The position numbers and the translations under genes were made by a program. Positions 34,836-44,275 of a stretch of 64,000 nucleotides of DNA are shown piece by piece (within the stretch, counting starts at the first letter, position 1; every line of letters begins with the position of its first letter). Origin of the DNA: Planctomycetaceae bacterium (lineage in GTDB: Bacteria; Planctomycetota; Planctomycetia; Pirellulales; Pirellulaceae); NCBI GenBank assembly GCA_020638995.1, contig JACKHM010000002.1:186001-250000 (forward strand), given 5' to 3'. Below the pieces are notes generated by a model. That model was not told the DNA's origin. It worked only from the letters and a program-made list of their open reading frames with translations, and did no database searches.

Positions 34836-37445
34836 CTATTCCCTCGCAATGATCTGGTGGTTCAAAATCCGAGGCCCATCTATCTCCTCGACCCGCAGCC
34901 ACATTGTCTCGCCCAACAACTCGGCGCCGTTCGGAAAGACGAACATCACGGTCGTCGTACCACGACCTCGATTGAAGATTTGTTGGCGTTCACGACGCCG
35001 TTTGGTCGTGACAAGATTGCAGTTGAAACTGACGAATTCATCTGTCGTGTTGGTCAGTTGCTGTTCAATAATCAAGTTGCCATTCTCGTCTAATCGCGAT
35101 GACAACTCCACAGAGATGTCGCCGAGCCCCACCGTTAGTGTTCGATAGATGCTGAATTTGTAGTCGCGCGAAGCGTTAAACTGAAAGTCGACGCGAATCC
35201 TCTGATCACCGCTGCTGACGCTTGGCTGCAAAGTCACTTGGAAACCACGCTGATGCCGTTCGTTCGCGGATAACTTGAAGTTCGCGGTGTGCTGTGAAGC
35301 CTCCCACAATTCCGGAATATGCAGCGTGACAGATCCGCCAACGCCCTGATCGAATGAATTTCGGAAAGAGTAACTCAGACTTTGCTCTCGTCCAAAGACA
35401 CTCGCGATTCGGGATTCATCAAATTGGAAATCCATCCGCCATCTGGCGATGTGAGGATCGACACCAGTGATAAATGTAGGTAGCCTCGTCACCTTGATTT
35501 CATGCCGCGCGAATCCATCCTCCCTGACAATGCGAGGAGGAAACCTTCGTCCCCAAACATCGTATTGATGTACATTCTCACCGAGGTAAATAATCTCGTC
35601 GACAGGCTGTTCATTCCATACCACCATTACCGCTTGATCTCCACGAGCGAAGATTTGATTCGAACTGCCATTCGGCATTTCAATGCTACCGACGTAAGTG
35701 GCACCGGCTAACATCATCGCGGTAGTTCGCCAGGGAAGCAGCATCTTGTCCGGCGAACCGTCTGGTGTCATGAGGCCATGCTCAGAATCAAATGGATCGG
35801 GGATGAAGACTCCGTCTGCTTTTTCAATCTTCGCCGTCAGCATGCGAGAAACGATGTCCCGAGCGCGAGTCTCCAGGCTGTACTCGGACTTTGCCAGCGG
35901 CTCCATGATCAGCCAGCGTTTGGCCGTCGTCGGAGGCTCCGCGGACATATAAAGTTTCATTTCATCGGGAGTGAGAGCTGGTTTTGCGACGTAGGACAAA
36001 AACGACCATGGTGGCTGGCGGGCGACAGGTGTTTCATCGATCGAACGCCATGGTATTCCAAGGTTGATCTGTTGCCCGAATCGATTGAAGTCTTTCCGAA
36101 TTGTGCCGACCGTTTCCTCCAAATTCGGGAAATTCACGAAACTTGTATCTCGGTCACCGCCCAGTTGCCACCATTGAACTTTCAGCGACAGTCGGGTCAT
36201 GACTGGATCCACCGCTGGGTGCCACACCTCTGGTTCAACGAATACCGATGCGACAGGGACACTGTTGTGCTGACCAAATAACTCTCGGACTTCTTTCGGC
36301 GGTTGGTCGAGCATTCCCACGAGACTGATCTTACGCGCTGACATTCTTTCGGCGAACCAAGCGAGAGCGTCCGCTCGGCCGTTGTCGTCGTCACCATACC
36401 AAACCGGAAACTTCACCCAGTGAATGCCGACATCCTCAAGCAAGCTCACTAAGTCCTTCAGCGAAACTGGATCATCACCATGCGGCAAGGACCACCCGAA
36501 TTCTCCTTGCTTGCTTTTGGGCAGACGCTGCAAGACAGCGATGTTTGCCGAAATTGGTTCGCTCGTGTGATCGGACATCGATACAAGTACACGATAAAAC
36601 CCATAGCCGAGATTCACCGGGTGCCAAGTTGCTGAGCCCGCGAAGACTCTCGATAGAGCTGCGTTGGCCCGATCTGGCGTCATGGCCGACTCGTGGCTCG
36701 CAACGAGGTTGCCGTGTATGTCGAGCAACTCGAATTTCGCTCGCGGATTCGGATGCGAGATGCCCGATACCTGACAAGTTATCTCGACATCGCTGGGATG
36801 CGTAAAGATATTGTTCCGTGATCGAGTCTCGACCGAAACTCGAGGCAGCTTTGCGAAAACTAAATCGTCAAACATCGCGGATCCGGTTAAGTCGGCTTTT
36901 TCGGTCGGAGTTAGGTGCAATGCAACCACGGCCCAACGCACTTCATCACTCGTTGGCGTCAGGGGGCCAATTTGGAATCCGGTCCAGCTCTGGGCTTGCG
37001 TGTGACGAGGTGACTCGTGCGTTTCTAGCAGTTTCCGATCCTGGTCATAGAGCATTACCGAAGCGTAAGCGACATCATGCGTGAGGCCCTCGGTTTTGAG
37101 ATAACCGTTCAGGACGTAGCTGAACAATGGGCTGATTTCTACGAGCGGACTGTAGACTACAGCCGCGCCTCCGTCGAGTTGCATACGCAGGGCATGGTGC
37201 CCCGCGGCACTTGTTCGACTGAGACTTTGACGCGGTCGTGGGTCCTCAGCAACTTCTACCGTCAGGTACAGCGGATAGCCCTTGCCGCGGCGGCGCGTCC
37301 AATCATCGGGCCATCGATCGTAGTTCTTATCGTCACCCGCTTCGAAATCCCAGTTCCGAACTTCCTCAGCTTGCGTCAGCGGACTTGCCGTAGGCAACGA
37401 AATATCAGCGGATAGAATTAGCAGCGGCAACAGACAGTGAAACAT
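34836..37445 (-). CDS. Large secreted protein of unknown function
   Basis: The 869-residue protein starts with a signal peptide (MFHCLLPLLILSADISLPTA). Residues about 30-200 look like a galactose-binding-type beta sandwich (NWDFEAGDDKNYDRWPDDWTR, ALRMQLDGGAAVVYS, SYVLNGYLKTEG). The middle (about 315-560) has the strand-helix rhythm of a TIM barrel: FGWSLPHGDDPVSL, HWVKFPVWYGDD, SLVGMLDQPPKE, VFVEPEVWHP. The last 250 residues are beta-rich. The order recalls glycoside hydrolases with an N-terminal carbohydrate-binding domain, but I recognise no family and no sure catalytic pair. It lies 70 bases upstream of the NIF3-like gene on the same strand. Confidence 0.75.
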   Translation of the reverse strand: MFHCLLPLLILSADISLPTASPLTQAEEVRNWDFEAGDDKNYDRWPDDWTRRRGKGYPLYLTVEVAEDPRPRQSLSRTSAAGHHALRMQLDGGAAVVYSPLVEISPLFSYVLNGYLKTEGLTHDVAYASVMLYDQDRKLLETHESPRHTQAQSWTGFQIGPLTPTSDEVRWAVVALHLTPTEKADLTGSAMFDDLVFAKLPRVSVETRSRNNIFTHPSDVEITCQVSGISHPNPRAKFELLDIHGNLVASHESAMTPDRANAALSRVFAGSATWHPVNLGYGFYRVLVSMSDHTSEPISANIAVLQRLPKSKQGEFGWSLPHGDDPVSLKDLVSLLEDVGIHWVKFPVWYGDDDNGRADALAWFAERMSARKISLVGMLDQPPKEVRELFGQHNSVPVASVFVEPEVWHPAVDPVMTRLSLKVQWWQLGGDRDTSFVNFPNLEETVGTIRKDFNRFGQQINLGIPWRSIDETPVARQPPWSFLSYVAKPALTPDEMKLYMSAEPPTTAKRWLIMEPLAKSEYSLETRARDIVSRMLTAKIEKADGVFIPDPFDSEHGLMTPDGSPDKMLLPWRTTAMMLAGATYVGSIEMPNGSSNQIFARGDQAVMVVWNEQPVDEIIYLGENVHQYDVWGRRFPPRIVREDGFARHEIKVTRLPTFITGVDPHIARWRMDFQFDESRIASVFGREQSLSYSFRNSFDQGVGGSVTLHIPELWEASQHTANFKLSANERHQRGFQVTLQPSVSSGDQRIRVDFQFNASRDYKFSIYRTLTVGLGDISVELSSRLDENGNLIIEQQLTNTTDEFVSFNCNLVTTKRRRERQQIFNRGRGTTTVMFVFPNGAELLGETMWLRVEEIDGPRILNHQIIARE

Positions 37446-37480
37446 CGGGATTTGTTCTATCGTTGTAGAAGGAAGAATGC

Positions 37481-38266
37481 GTGTTGGAACTAAAGATTGG
37501 CATTCAATTGGCGAGTTTGAAGCTACCGTTTAAGAAAGCGTTGCATATTGCTGGGGAATTGGGCGCAAACGGGGTAGAAATCGATGCCCGAAATGACCTG
37601 AAACCGCAGGATCTATCGCGCACGGGACTCCGACAACTGCGGAAGAGTCTGGATGATCGGAATCTACGGGTTTGCGCGGTAGGGTTTCAGACGAGACGAG
37701 GCTACGACGTGCTTCAAGATCTAGACCGCCGGGTCGAAGCGACCAAGCAGGCGATGCAGTTCGCGTACGATCTCGGAGCATCCGTCGTGATCAACCAAGT
37801 TGGACAGATTCCCGCCGAGCCAACGGGGCCTCGCTGGGATTTGTTGATACAAGTGCTGACGGATCTGGGGCGTTTTGGACAACGAACCGGAGCGATGCTC
37901 GCCGTCGAAACCGGAGCCGAGGACGCGGAGACGTTGCTTCGTTTGATCGAGGCATTGCCGGATGGTTCAGTCGGAATCAACCTCGATCCGGGAAATCTAA
38001 TCGTCAATGGATACTCAGCAAGCGAAGCGGCACGAATGCTCGGCAAACATGTGCTGCACGTACACGCTAAGGACGGCGTGCGTGATCTGGCGCAGGGGCG
38101 TGGACTCGAAACACAGCTGGGACGCGGTGCCGCAGACTTTCCAGAGATTCTGGGAATACTGGAAGAGCACGAATATCGAGGCTACTTTACGATCGAAAGA
38201 CAGCATGCCGATCAACCGCTCGTGGAAATTGGCCAGGCAGTGCAATACCTGCGCAGTCTAGTGTGA
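37481..38266 (+). CDS. Sugar phosphate isomerase/epimerase-like TIM-barrel protein
   Basis: The 261-residue protein (GTG start with GGAAG upstream) matches the AP-endonuclease/xylose-isomerase-like family: KIGIQLASLKLPFKKALH, GANGVEIDARNDLK, VVINQVGQIP, LAVETGAEDAETLLRLIEAL, GINLDPGNLIVNG, LHVHAKDGVRD, and YRGYFTIERQ near the end. The Glu, Asp, His and Glu of these strands are the expected divalent-metal ligands. Such enzymes isomerise or epimerise sugars and sugar acids. The gene is divergent from the large secreted protein with only 35 bases between starts. No neighbour defines the sugar. Confidence 0.85.
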   Translation: MLELKIGIQLASLKLPFKKALHIAGELGANGVEIDARNDLKPQDLSRTGLRQLRKSLDDRNLRVCAVGFQTRRGYDVLQDLDRRVEATKQAMQFAYDLGASVVINQVGQIPAEPTGPRWDLLIQVLTDLGRFGQRTGAMLAVETGAEDAETLLRLIEALPDGSVGINLDPGNLIVNGYSASEAARMLGKHVLHVHAKDGVRDLAQGRGLETQLGRGAADFPEILGILEEHEYRGYFTIERQHADQPLVEIGQAVQYLRSLV

Positions 38267-38364
38267 TGCTCTTGCGCCCGTTGGCAGTCATCGGCAGCAA
38301 GCGATCACCCTAGAATTCGTGCGGCTGCGTAAACATCTCGCGTAGATCTTGCCAATCATCGGAA

Positions 38365-40821
38365 CTAATACGTCAACTCTGTTGAGCAGTAGAAGTTGCT
38401 TCCGGGCTGGTAGACGCCCAGTCCACTTCGATAGTCAAGATGCTCGCGATAGTATCGATTTCCGAAGTTTTCGACGCCCGCAATAATCGTAAAGTCATCG
38501 TAAGGTCGCCAGAAACCACGCAGGTTCCAGATAGTGAAGCCAGAGGTGGGGAGTTCGTACAGACTGCTGGCAACGCGATCTTGGCTGTCGACGATCCTAG
38601 CCTCCAGTTCGAGCCCCCAACTAGGATTCGAGACCGGCTCTCGCCATCGCAAGCCAACGCGGGCCTCTAATGGGACGATTCCTGGCAACTGTTCTTCGGT
38701 GGTCGTTACGCCGCTGCGCGTGTCGGTTGGCGAATAGGTCCCAGCAAAGACGCTGTTGGCGCGCCGAATCGGCCCCAGACGAGTTGGGTCGCTTACTGAA
38801 CGATCGCGACCTTCGACATATGCCAAGGTTGCGAAGCCCGTAACAGCAGGGTGCAAGGCTTGTTCCGCCCCCAACTCGAATCCCGTGAGCGTTGCCAGGT
38901 CCGTGTTGCCTAGGACGATTTGCTGAAGCGTTTGGCTGGGGACGTAGAACGGATCATTGAAGTTCCAGTTTTCGTAAATGATGTAGTCGTTGATCCACGC
39001 ATGATACGCGTTGGCGAACACACGGGTATCGCCCAAGTCACCTCGGATTCCCAAATCAAGTTGAGTTCGCCGTTCAGGCTTCAACTCCGGGTCACCCTCC
39101 AGTGCAGTCAGGCCTGGCTGAAGGCTGCCGATAAACGAATTATTGGCGTACAACTCGGTCATCGTGGGTGGGCGTTGCCCGTGTCCGGCACCCGCAGTGA
39201 CGGTCCAACAAGGGTTGATGTCATAGTCAGCCGTCGCATAGATCGACCACAGCGTAAAGTGCTGTTCGAGTCCGGCTTGCTTGATGCCGGAGTAGGTGGT
39301 GTTCCCACCGCCTGTATAGTCGAAGAAATCAGGCGCTGTATCCCGCGAGTCAGTCCGAAGGAAATCGATGCGTCCGCCGACGTTCAAGTGAACCCGATCG
39401 GAGACCTGTCGAGTTTCCTCCGCAAATAAGCCCACGTCGGCGGAATGGGAACGAGGAATAGGATAGTTCCACGCGGGCAGCCCGTTTGCCGCCGTCGGAT
39501 TTTCGATGTCGTTCAGCTGCTGACCGAGGTAAAGGAAGTCTGCTCCTAGAGTCGTTTGAGCCACCTCTGCATCACCCCAACTTGCCGCGAACCGGTAACC
39601 GGCGGAGTAAGCATCTACGTCCGTGCGTGCATTACCGGGGTCTGTACCCGGAAAAAATGGCGGGAAGGCCGGTATGTTGAACGGAGACAGCACATTTACC
39701 AGGCTGGGGATTTGGCGATTCTTGCCAAAGCCCAAGGTGTCGCCGTCAAATCGAGTGGTGTTGTACCAGGCTTCAATCGTGAGGAGGTCAAATTCCGCCT
39801 GATCTTCGACCGTATAGGTTGTCGAAAAGCCGTCAGTTACCAGGGTGTTGATGTCAAACACCAAGCCGGGAAACTCGACGCCTGTCTGATCGAGTCGCAA
39901 ATAGTTGAACTCGATTCGAGAGTCGTCAGCGAGGTCGTATCCGAGCGCGAGGTCGAGATCTCGCGAGTTGTAACTGGATGGCAATCGAGACCCATTTCCT
40001 GTCTTGTAGTCGCTGCCCGTTCGGTGACCATAACTGACGCGATAGCCATAGTCGGTGTCGCCGCCCATTACCATTTGACGACCGTACAGCTGAGCACCGT
40101 TGGTTAAGTACTCGATACTGGTGCTTCCCTGCCATTGGTAGCCATCATATCGCGGCGCGGCGGACAGTTGAAAATCGACGAAATCAAATCCAGGTCCATA
40201 GCGCGCGCTATAGGGCCCTTTTATGACGATCATGTTATCAATCAACCGCGAATCAATTTTATTGAGCATCGTGTCCAGGTCTTGACGAGCAGGAAACCAA
40301 TAGGACCCCGAAGCCACGAGACGCCCGACTCGATCACCGCGGATTCGTGGATCGGAAACGATTGGATTGCGTTTTTGGATCGCGATTCCGCGCGTATGTC
40401 GCGACTTACCGAGTAAGTTTCCGCCATCGGTCGCGATACGGAATCTCCCCTCCGCTCCGAGCACTACATCTGCATTCGCGGCCATCGCTCTCGCTTGACG
40501 TGTCTGACTCAATAGGCTTTCATCAACTGCGTCGCTTCCAAAGATACTCGCGACCAGTGCCGATGAACTCTCGGAACCCGATACCTGAGGCTCAAAGTCG
40601 ATAGCTGGAGGCTGTGCGTCTTGCAGCCAGTCGCTCAGATCATATGCAGCTTCCGAACTCTCATCGGAATCAATTGCGAACTCGATATCGTGAGACAAAT
40701 CACCGTCGCTTACGACTGTCGCGGCGGAATCTATGTCAGCAGCAACTAGGCTGCCAGCAATCAGCGAATGGTACGCGAATACGCTTAGTAGGCAGAGATG
40801 TCCGAAGGCGGGAGGTCGCAT
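38365..40821 (-). CDS. TonB-dependent outer-membrane receptor
   Basis: I start at ATG 40821, giving 818 residues with a signal peptide (RPPAFGHLCLLSVFAYHSLIAG). A linker of about 100 acidic residues precedes the plug, which has SRLIDNMIVIKGPYSARYGPGF in the place of the TonB receptors' 'VEVIRGPSS.LYG' motif. The rest alternates polar and aromatic strands (ELDLRPGLTALEG-like loops, KPERRTQLDLGIRGD, FANAYHAWINDY) and ends with the aromatic C-terminus FYCSTELTY. It imports a siderophore, metal chelate or vitamin with energy from TonB. No TonB, ExbB, ExbD or ABC genes are near, and I see no cobalamin riboswitch in the 420 bases upstream. Confidence 0.9.
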   Translation of the reverse strand: MRPPAFGHLCLLSVFAYHSLIAGSLVAADIDSAATVVSDGDLSHDIEFAIDSDESSEAAYDLSDWLQDAQPPAIDFEPQVSGSESSSALVASIFGSDAVDESLLSQTRQARAMAANADVVLGAEGRFRIATDGGNLLGKSRHTRGIAIQKRNPIVSDPRIRGDRVGRLVASGSYWFPARQDLDTMLNKIDSRLIDNMIVIKGPYSARYGPGFDFVDFQLSAAPRYDGYQWQGSTSIEYLTNGAQLYGRQMVMGGDTDYGYRVSYGHRTGSDYKTGNGSRLPSSYNSRDLDLALGYDLADDSRIEFNYLRLDQTGVEFPGLVFDINTLVTDGFSTTYTVEDQAEFDLLTIEAWYNTTRFDGDTLGFGKNRQIPSLVNVLSPFNIPAFPPFFPGTDPGNARTDVDAYSAGYRFAASWGDAEVAQTTLGADFLYLGQQLNDIENPTAANGLPAWNYPIPRSHSADVGLFAEETRQVSDRVHLNVGGRIDFLRTDSRDTAPDFFDYTGGGNTTYSGIKQAGLEQHFTLWSIYATADYDINPCWTVTAGAGHGQRPPTMTELYANNSFIGSLQPGLTALEGDPELKPERRTQLDLGIRGDLGDTRVFANAYHAWINDYIIYENWNFNDPFYVPSQTLQQIVLGNTDLATLTGFELGAEQALHPAVTGFATLAYVEGRDRSVSDPTRLGPIRRANSVFAGTYSPTDTRSGVTTTEEQLPGIVPLEARVGLRWREPVSNPSWGLELEARIVDSQDRVASSLYELPTSGFTIWNLRGFWRPYDDFTIIAGVENFGNRYYREHLDYRSGLGVYQPGSNFYCSTELTY

Positions 40822-41241
40822 AAAGGTCGATCCGTGGTAGGAGGTGAGATTCGACGCGGAGGGATTATGAAACCGGAATCGGTCCAATTCGGAGAACTGT
40901 TACAATTGGGAGTTCGGCAAAATCGACAGCAGTGGATTAGTCGACAAGTCCGTCACAATCGATACGGAGAGTTCCGAGAGCGGGTCGAAACGGTCAGGTA
41001 AGATTTGACGATTACCCGGTCCGGCACCACCCTTAGAGTGACTCGCAATGCGTGCGCCGGATTCGTCTCCACAAGAATTCAGCGCTCCAGATTAGGACGC
41101 TAGCCAATCACCCGAAAAACGAAATGAGACGTACGCCTACTGCCAAGAAACGATAAACCGCCCACGAATCAGGTGGACGGTTTTGTCGCCATGAACAGAA
41201 TGTGAGACGCTGAATACCAGCTCTCAAATCAAAGACTTCAG
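40822..41241. other. Intergenic region upstream of the TonB receptor
   Basis: About 420 bases without a convincing gene. The only structure I can support is the hairpin at 41155-41183, listed separately as a terminator for the peptide gene. The right part must also hold the promoter of the TonB-dependent receptor on the minus strand. I looked for the conserved GCCACTG and B12-box segments of a cobalamin riboswitch and did not find them. Confidence 0.5.
41145..41183 (-). terminator. Candidate rho-independent terminator of the peptide gene
   Basis: Read on the minus strand, AAACCGTCCAC (41183-41173) pairs with GTGGGCGGTTT (41165-41155) across a 7-base loop. There is one G-U wobble, and TTTATCGTTTCTT follows. 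It lies about 60 bases beyond the stop of the Cys-rich peptide gene, so it probably ends the protease-peptide transcript. The T tract is interrupted, which lowers confidence. Confidence 0.55.
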
Positions 41242-41472
41242 CTAGCAAGGGCAGGGGAACTGGCTGCGAGATCCGGGGTAGGTACACATCTTCATTCCGT
41301 TACTGCAAGGGCCACATGCCAGACCCGGAAGGTCGCACATACCTTGCGGCGCAACGCCATTAGTGGATGCCGGCGCTGCTTGCGAACGGACGATCGTCGC
41401 TGATCGGTCGAACATTTCAGGTCGAACTTGTTTGGGAAGCTTCATCTTTTGGGTCTCCGAGATCATTTCCAT
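41242..41472 (-). CDS. Cys-rich small peptide, candidate RiPP precursor
   Basis: From ATG 41472 the product has 76 residues; the frame is open to a GTG at 41523. Residues 1-45 contain no cysteine and look like a leader (KMKLPKQVRPEMFDRSATIV). The remainder holds all six cysteines (46, 53, 56, 63, 74 and 76) with many Gly and Pro, and ends FPCPC. The junction has NGVAPQG; its GVAPQ shares three of five positions with the GVEPS-type recognition sequence that cyanobactin proteases use just before the core peptide. The gene starts 64 bases after the stop of a PatA/PatG-like protease on the same strand. No ribosome site is obvious for ATG 41472. The precursor role is inferred from context. Confidence 0.65.
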   Translation of the reverse strand: MEMISETQKMKLPKQVRPEMFDRSATIVRSQAAPASTNGVAPQGMCDLPGLACGPCSNGMKMCTYPGSRSQFPCPC

Positions 41473-41536
41473 GGTCAAATGTCGGTCTGTACGAACCAGA
41501 GCAAACAGACCGATTATCGGCACCCATTCAGAGTAA

Positions 41537-44275
41537 TCAACGACGACGGAATTTGCGAGGTTTATCTACCAGAGCGGGAATTGTGTCGTTGACGTCGATC
41601 GTCTGTGTAACCACCACGAGGGCTTCTTCTTTGTTAAGCGGGTTAAAGAACGAGACCTCGACATCCCAACAATCCGATCCGGCATAGCCTATCTCACTAT
41701 GTCTTACGACGATGTCATCCAGCTCGTAGGTCCTGGCAGCATGTCCGACTGCAGCGGGATCGTTAGCCAGCAATTCGCCGCCAACTTCTCCCAGGGCATA
41801 GAACAGGCGTGTCGCAGCATGGTTCAATGCCCGGTGCTCGGGATTCAAGCCTGGATTGCGAACCGAATGGTCGAGGCGATCGATGATGGTTCGAATCTTT
41901 TCGGCCAGGACTCTGGGGTCAATTTCCTCCATACTGGCGCCTGCCGAGGAATGACGCACTGCATCAAGCAGCACCTCGCGCATTCGTTCGCGCGACCAAT
42001 CGGCGGTGCCCCGCATGTCGGGCTTAATTGCCGGCAACCGGACCCCCGTAATCAATTGAACTTCGCCTTGAAGCACGCCTGGTACGGCAACTCGTTCGCT
42101 GCGGTCCTTCACCAAAGGTTTGGCGCATTTCAAGTTTCGATCTTCCCAGAGGTTGGCGCGAAGCCACTGATCGGGATTGTTAAAACAAGGGTCCCAACCA
42201 TAATCCCAGCGCAGTCGACGACCGGCCTTTTCGTAGTAGTAAAAGTTCAGGCCTTCCTTGGTCAAGCCACATTGGTTCATGTAGAACTCTGCCAACTCTT
42301 GATAAGCCGCTTCCGCAAAGTGACCATCCGGCACGATACCGTAGACTTCCATTTGTCCACGAGTCAGCTTCCAGATCACCGCACTCGCATCGTACAAGTT
42401 TGGGCGGTGCTCTTTCGTGACCCGATACGACTGGGGAATGTAGTAATGCGCTTCGCTCATCGTCAGCTTTGCGTTCTCGTCGACTTCAGACGCATCGACA
42501 TAGATTAGTTGCCGACCATCTTTGTCGGATGGGCAAACGTGCCGAACAAACATCCCATTACAAGAATTCAGCACCGACGACCTCCGGTAGTTCCCTTCAC
42601 CGATGCCAACACCGTTAAACGCAATCTGCCGTCCTTCAACCTCAGACGTCAGCAACGGACCATCGGATACGGTCACGCGCAGGCGACCAAGCGGTTCGAC
42701 GAGTGCAATGCCGCCAACCGTTTCACTATCGACGACCAGCTCGCTCTTACTCGCTGTGAGTTGGAACTCGATCAGGAATTGGTGCTTCGAGCTGCCAGTC
42801 GGGGTGACATCGGTTACGGTGACATCTTGCTCGCCAACACCGGCGAGAGCCGTGATCTCCTCGTCAATCTTCGCCGCGCTCGCGGTCGTGGAAATCTCTT
42901 TGGTTGCTAGATTCTTGAATCTCAGCCGGAACGTCTCGCCCTTCGTGCTATCGACGGTCAGTCGATAATTGGAGGACGTAACCGAGATGCTGTCGATATC
43001 GCCAATCGTCACATCGGTAAGTTCGATTTCGTTGTAGCCAAACAAGTGGCGAAGAAAGTCGACAGGATTCCGGGTATTTGGTACGTAGCTTGGTTCTGCG
43101 TCGATGTTGTCCATGTTCTGACGCACCGAGTGTTCTCGGAGGACAGACGGAAAATCGTATTGCAATTCGCCGATTGCGTAGACGAACGCAGCACTTTTGC
43201 TTGCGCAGCCACCACAACACGCCGCGGCCTCGACAGCGCCGGTGGTCGCCTTCACCGTGGTTGAATTCTCGGTGCGCGGCAAAGTCATGCCTGGGACAGA
43301 GAAATCCGCTGGTGCGGAACCGTTCGTAGCGTTGTGCATGATATTCGCTCCTCGTGTAACCACGGATACGGAACCGCTCACGTTCAGCCGACCAGCAAGC
43401 ACGCGCTCACATTGATTTTCTGTCTGCGGATCACAACCGTGAGTTGATTCCAAGATGGCATTTCGAACTGACTTTGTGCTGGGAACAATTCCCCGCTTCT
43501 GCTGTAAACTCAGGAGTAACGCTGCAATTCCACTGACGATTGGTGTGGCGAAGCTTGTGCCTGATTGAGGTTTCACGCCGCCATCAGCAGCTGCGCCAAG
43601 AATAAGTTCACCCGGTGCGAGGACTCCTCGCGTTCGGTATGCTTCGCCCCAATTGCTGAACGCCAGCGGTTTCCCCTCGGCATCCATTGCACCGACTGGA
43701 AGCACAGAGGGCAAAGCACCAGGCACGTGCAAACACTCGCAGCCATCATTTCCTGCAGCGGCCACGATGAGGACATCTTCTCCACACTCCGCAATCGCGG
43801 CCTGCAACTCGGGACTCGCTTGCCCGCCGGCGCTGAACTGGCCGCCGCTGATATTGATCACATTTGCGCCAAATCGAACCGCGACTCGAATTGCCTTCGC
43901 TAAGCGTTCTTGACTGCAGGGCTCTAGCGATCCCTGAGGACCACGACCAAAAATGGGGATAATCAATCCGCGGCAATTTGGGGCAATTCCCTTTACGGGA
44001 CCACGATGACTTCCAAAAATAACGCTCGCAACGTGTGTACCGTGATCCGAAACTTCCGCAGCACCGCTCTCGGTTACCTCATCCAGTTCGATTGTTGTGA
44101 GAGCCGCTTCGACAAGGCTGGGATGCGTCAAGTCAACCGGACCGTCGAGAACGGCAATACAGATTCGGGGATCACCAAAGGTTTGGGCCCAGAGTTCCGT
44201 CAAGCCAGGGAGCTGGGTCTCGAGCGAACGCGCAAGATCCGTCACAGACTCGTTTTTGACGAGACTGGAAGACAT
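41537..44275 (-). CDS. PatA/PatG-family subtilisin-like maturation protease
   Basis: From ATG 44275 the product has 912 residues (a TTG at 44320 is also in frame). Residues about 20-260 are a subtilase domain with Asp44 in VLDGPVDLTHP, His78 in SDHGTHVAS, oxyanion Asn176 in AAAGNDG and Ser241 in SGTSFATP. A Cys-rich linker (ACCGGCAS) leads to FVYAIGELQYDFPSVLRE, the segment that marks the cyanobactin PatA/PatG protease family after the catalytic domain. Near the C-terminus SDCWDVEVSFFNP and TIDVNDTIPALV also match that family. There is no signal peptide. In cyanobactin pathways PatA cuts off the leader and PatG cuts and macrocyclises; this protein has one protease domain. The Cys-rich peptide gene follows directly. 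Confidence 0.87.
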   Translation of the reverse strand: MSSSLVKNESVTDLARSLETQLPGLTELWAQTFGDPRICIAVLDGPVDLTHPSLVEAALTTIELDEVTESGAAEVSDHGTHVASVIFGSHRGPVKGIAPNCRGLIIPIFGRGPQGSLEPCSQERLAKAIRVAVRFGANVINISGGQFSAGGQASPELQAAIAECGEDVLIVAAAGNDGCECLHVPGALPSVLPVGAMDAEGKPLAFSNWGEAYRTRGVLAPGELILGAAADGGVKPQSGTSFATPIVSGIAALLLSLQQKRGIVPSTKSVRNAILESTHGCDPQTENQCERVLAGRLNVSGSVSVVTRGANIMHNATNGSAPADFSVPGMTLPRTENSTTVKATTGAVEAAACCGGCASKSAAFVYAIGELQYDFPSVLREHSVRQNMDNIDAEPSYVPNTRNPVDFLRHLFGYNEIELTDVTIGDIDSISVTSSNYRLTVDSTKGETFRLRFKNLATKEISTTASAAKIDEEITALAGVGEQDVTVTDVTPTGSSKHQFLIEFQLTASKSELVVDSETVGGIALVEPLGRLRVTVSDGPLLTSEVEGRQIAFNGVGIGEGNYRRSSVLNSCNGMFVRHVCPSDKDGRQLIYVDASEVDENAKLTMSEAHYYIPQSYRVTKEHRPNLYDASAVIWKLTRGQMEVYGIVPDGHFAEAAYQELAEFYMNQCGLTKEGLNFYYYEKAGRRLRWDYGWDPCFNNPDQWLRANLWEDRNLKCAKPLVKDRSERVAVPGVLQGEVQLITGVRLPAIKPDMRGTADWSRERMREVLLDAVRHSSAGASMEEIDPRVLAEKIRTIIDRLDHSVRNPGLNPEHRALNHAATRLFYALGEVGGELLANDPAAVGHAARTYELDDIVVRHSEIGYAGSDCWDVEVSFFNPLNKEEALVVVTQTIDVNDTIPALVDKPRKFRRR

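Noticed and set aside
40822..41241. Cobalamin riboswitch ahead of the TonB receptor
   Set aside because: The conserved GCCACTG and B12-box segments are not present on the minus strand.
41699..42508. A plus-strand open frame of 269 codons
   Set aside because: Antisense to the PatA/PatG-like protease, whose motifs and family segments are clear.
41242..44275. A complete cyanobactin cluster
   Set aside because: Only the protease and a candidate precursor are seen; there is no YcaO enzyme, second protease, PatF or exporter in the window, so the standard pathway cannot be claimed.
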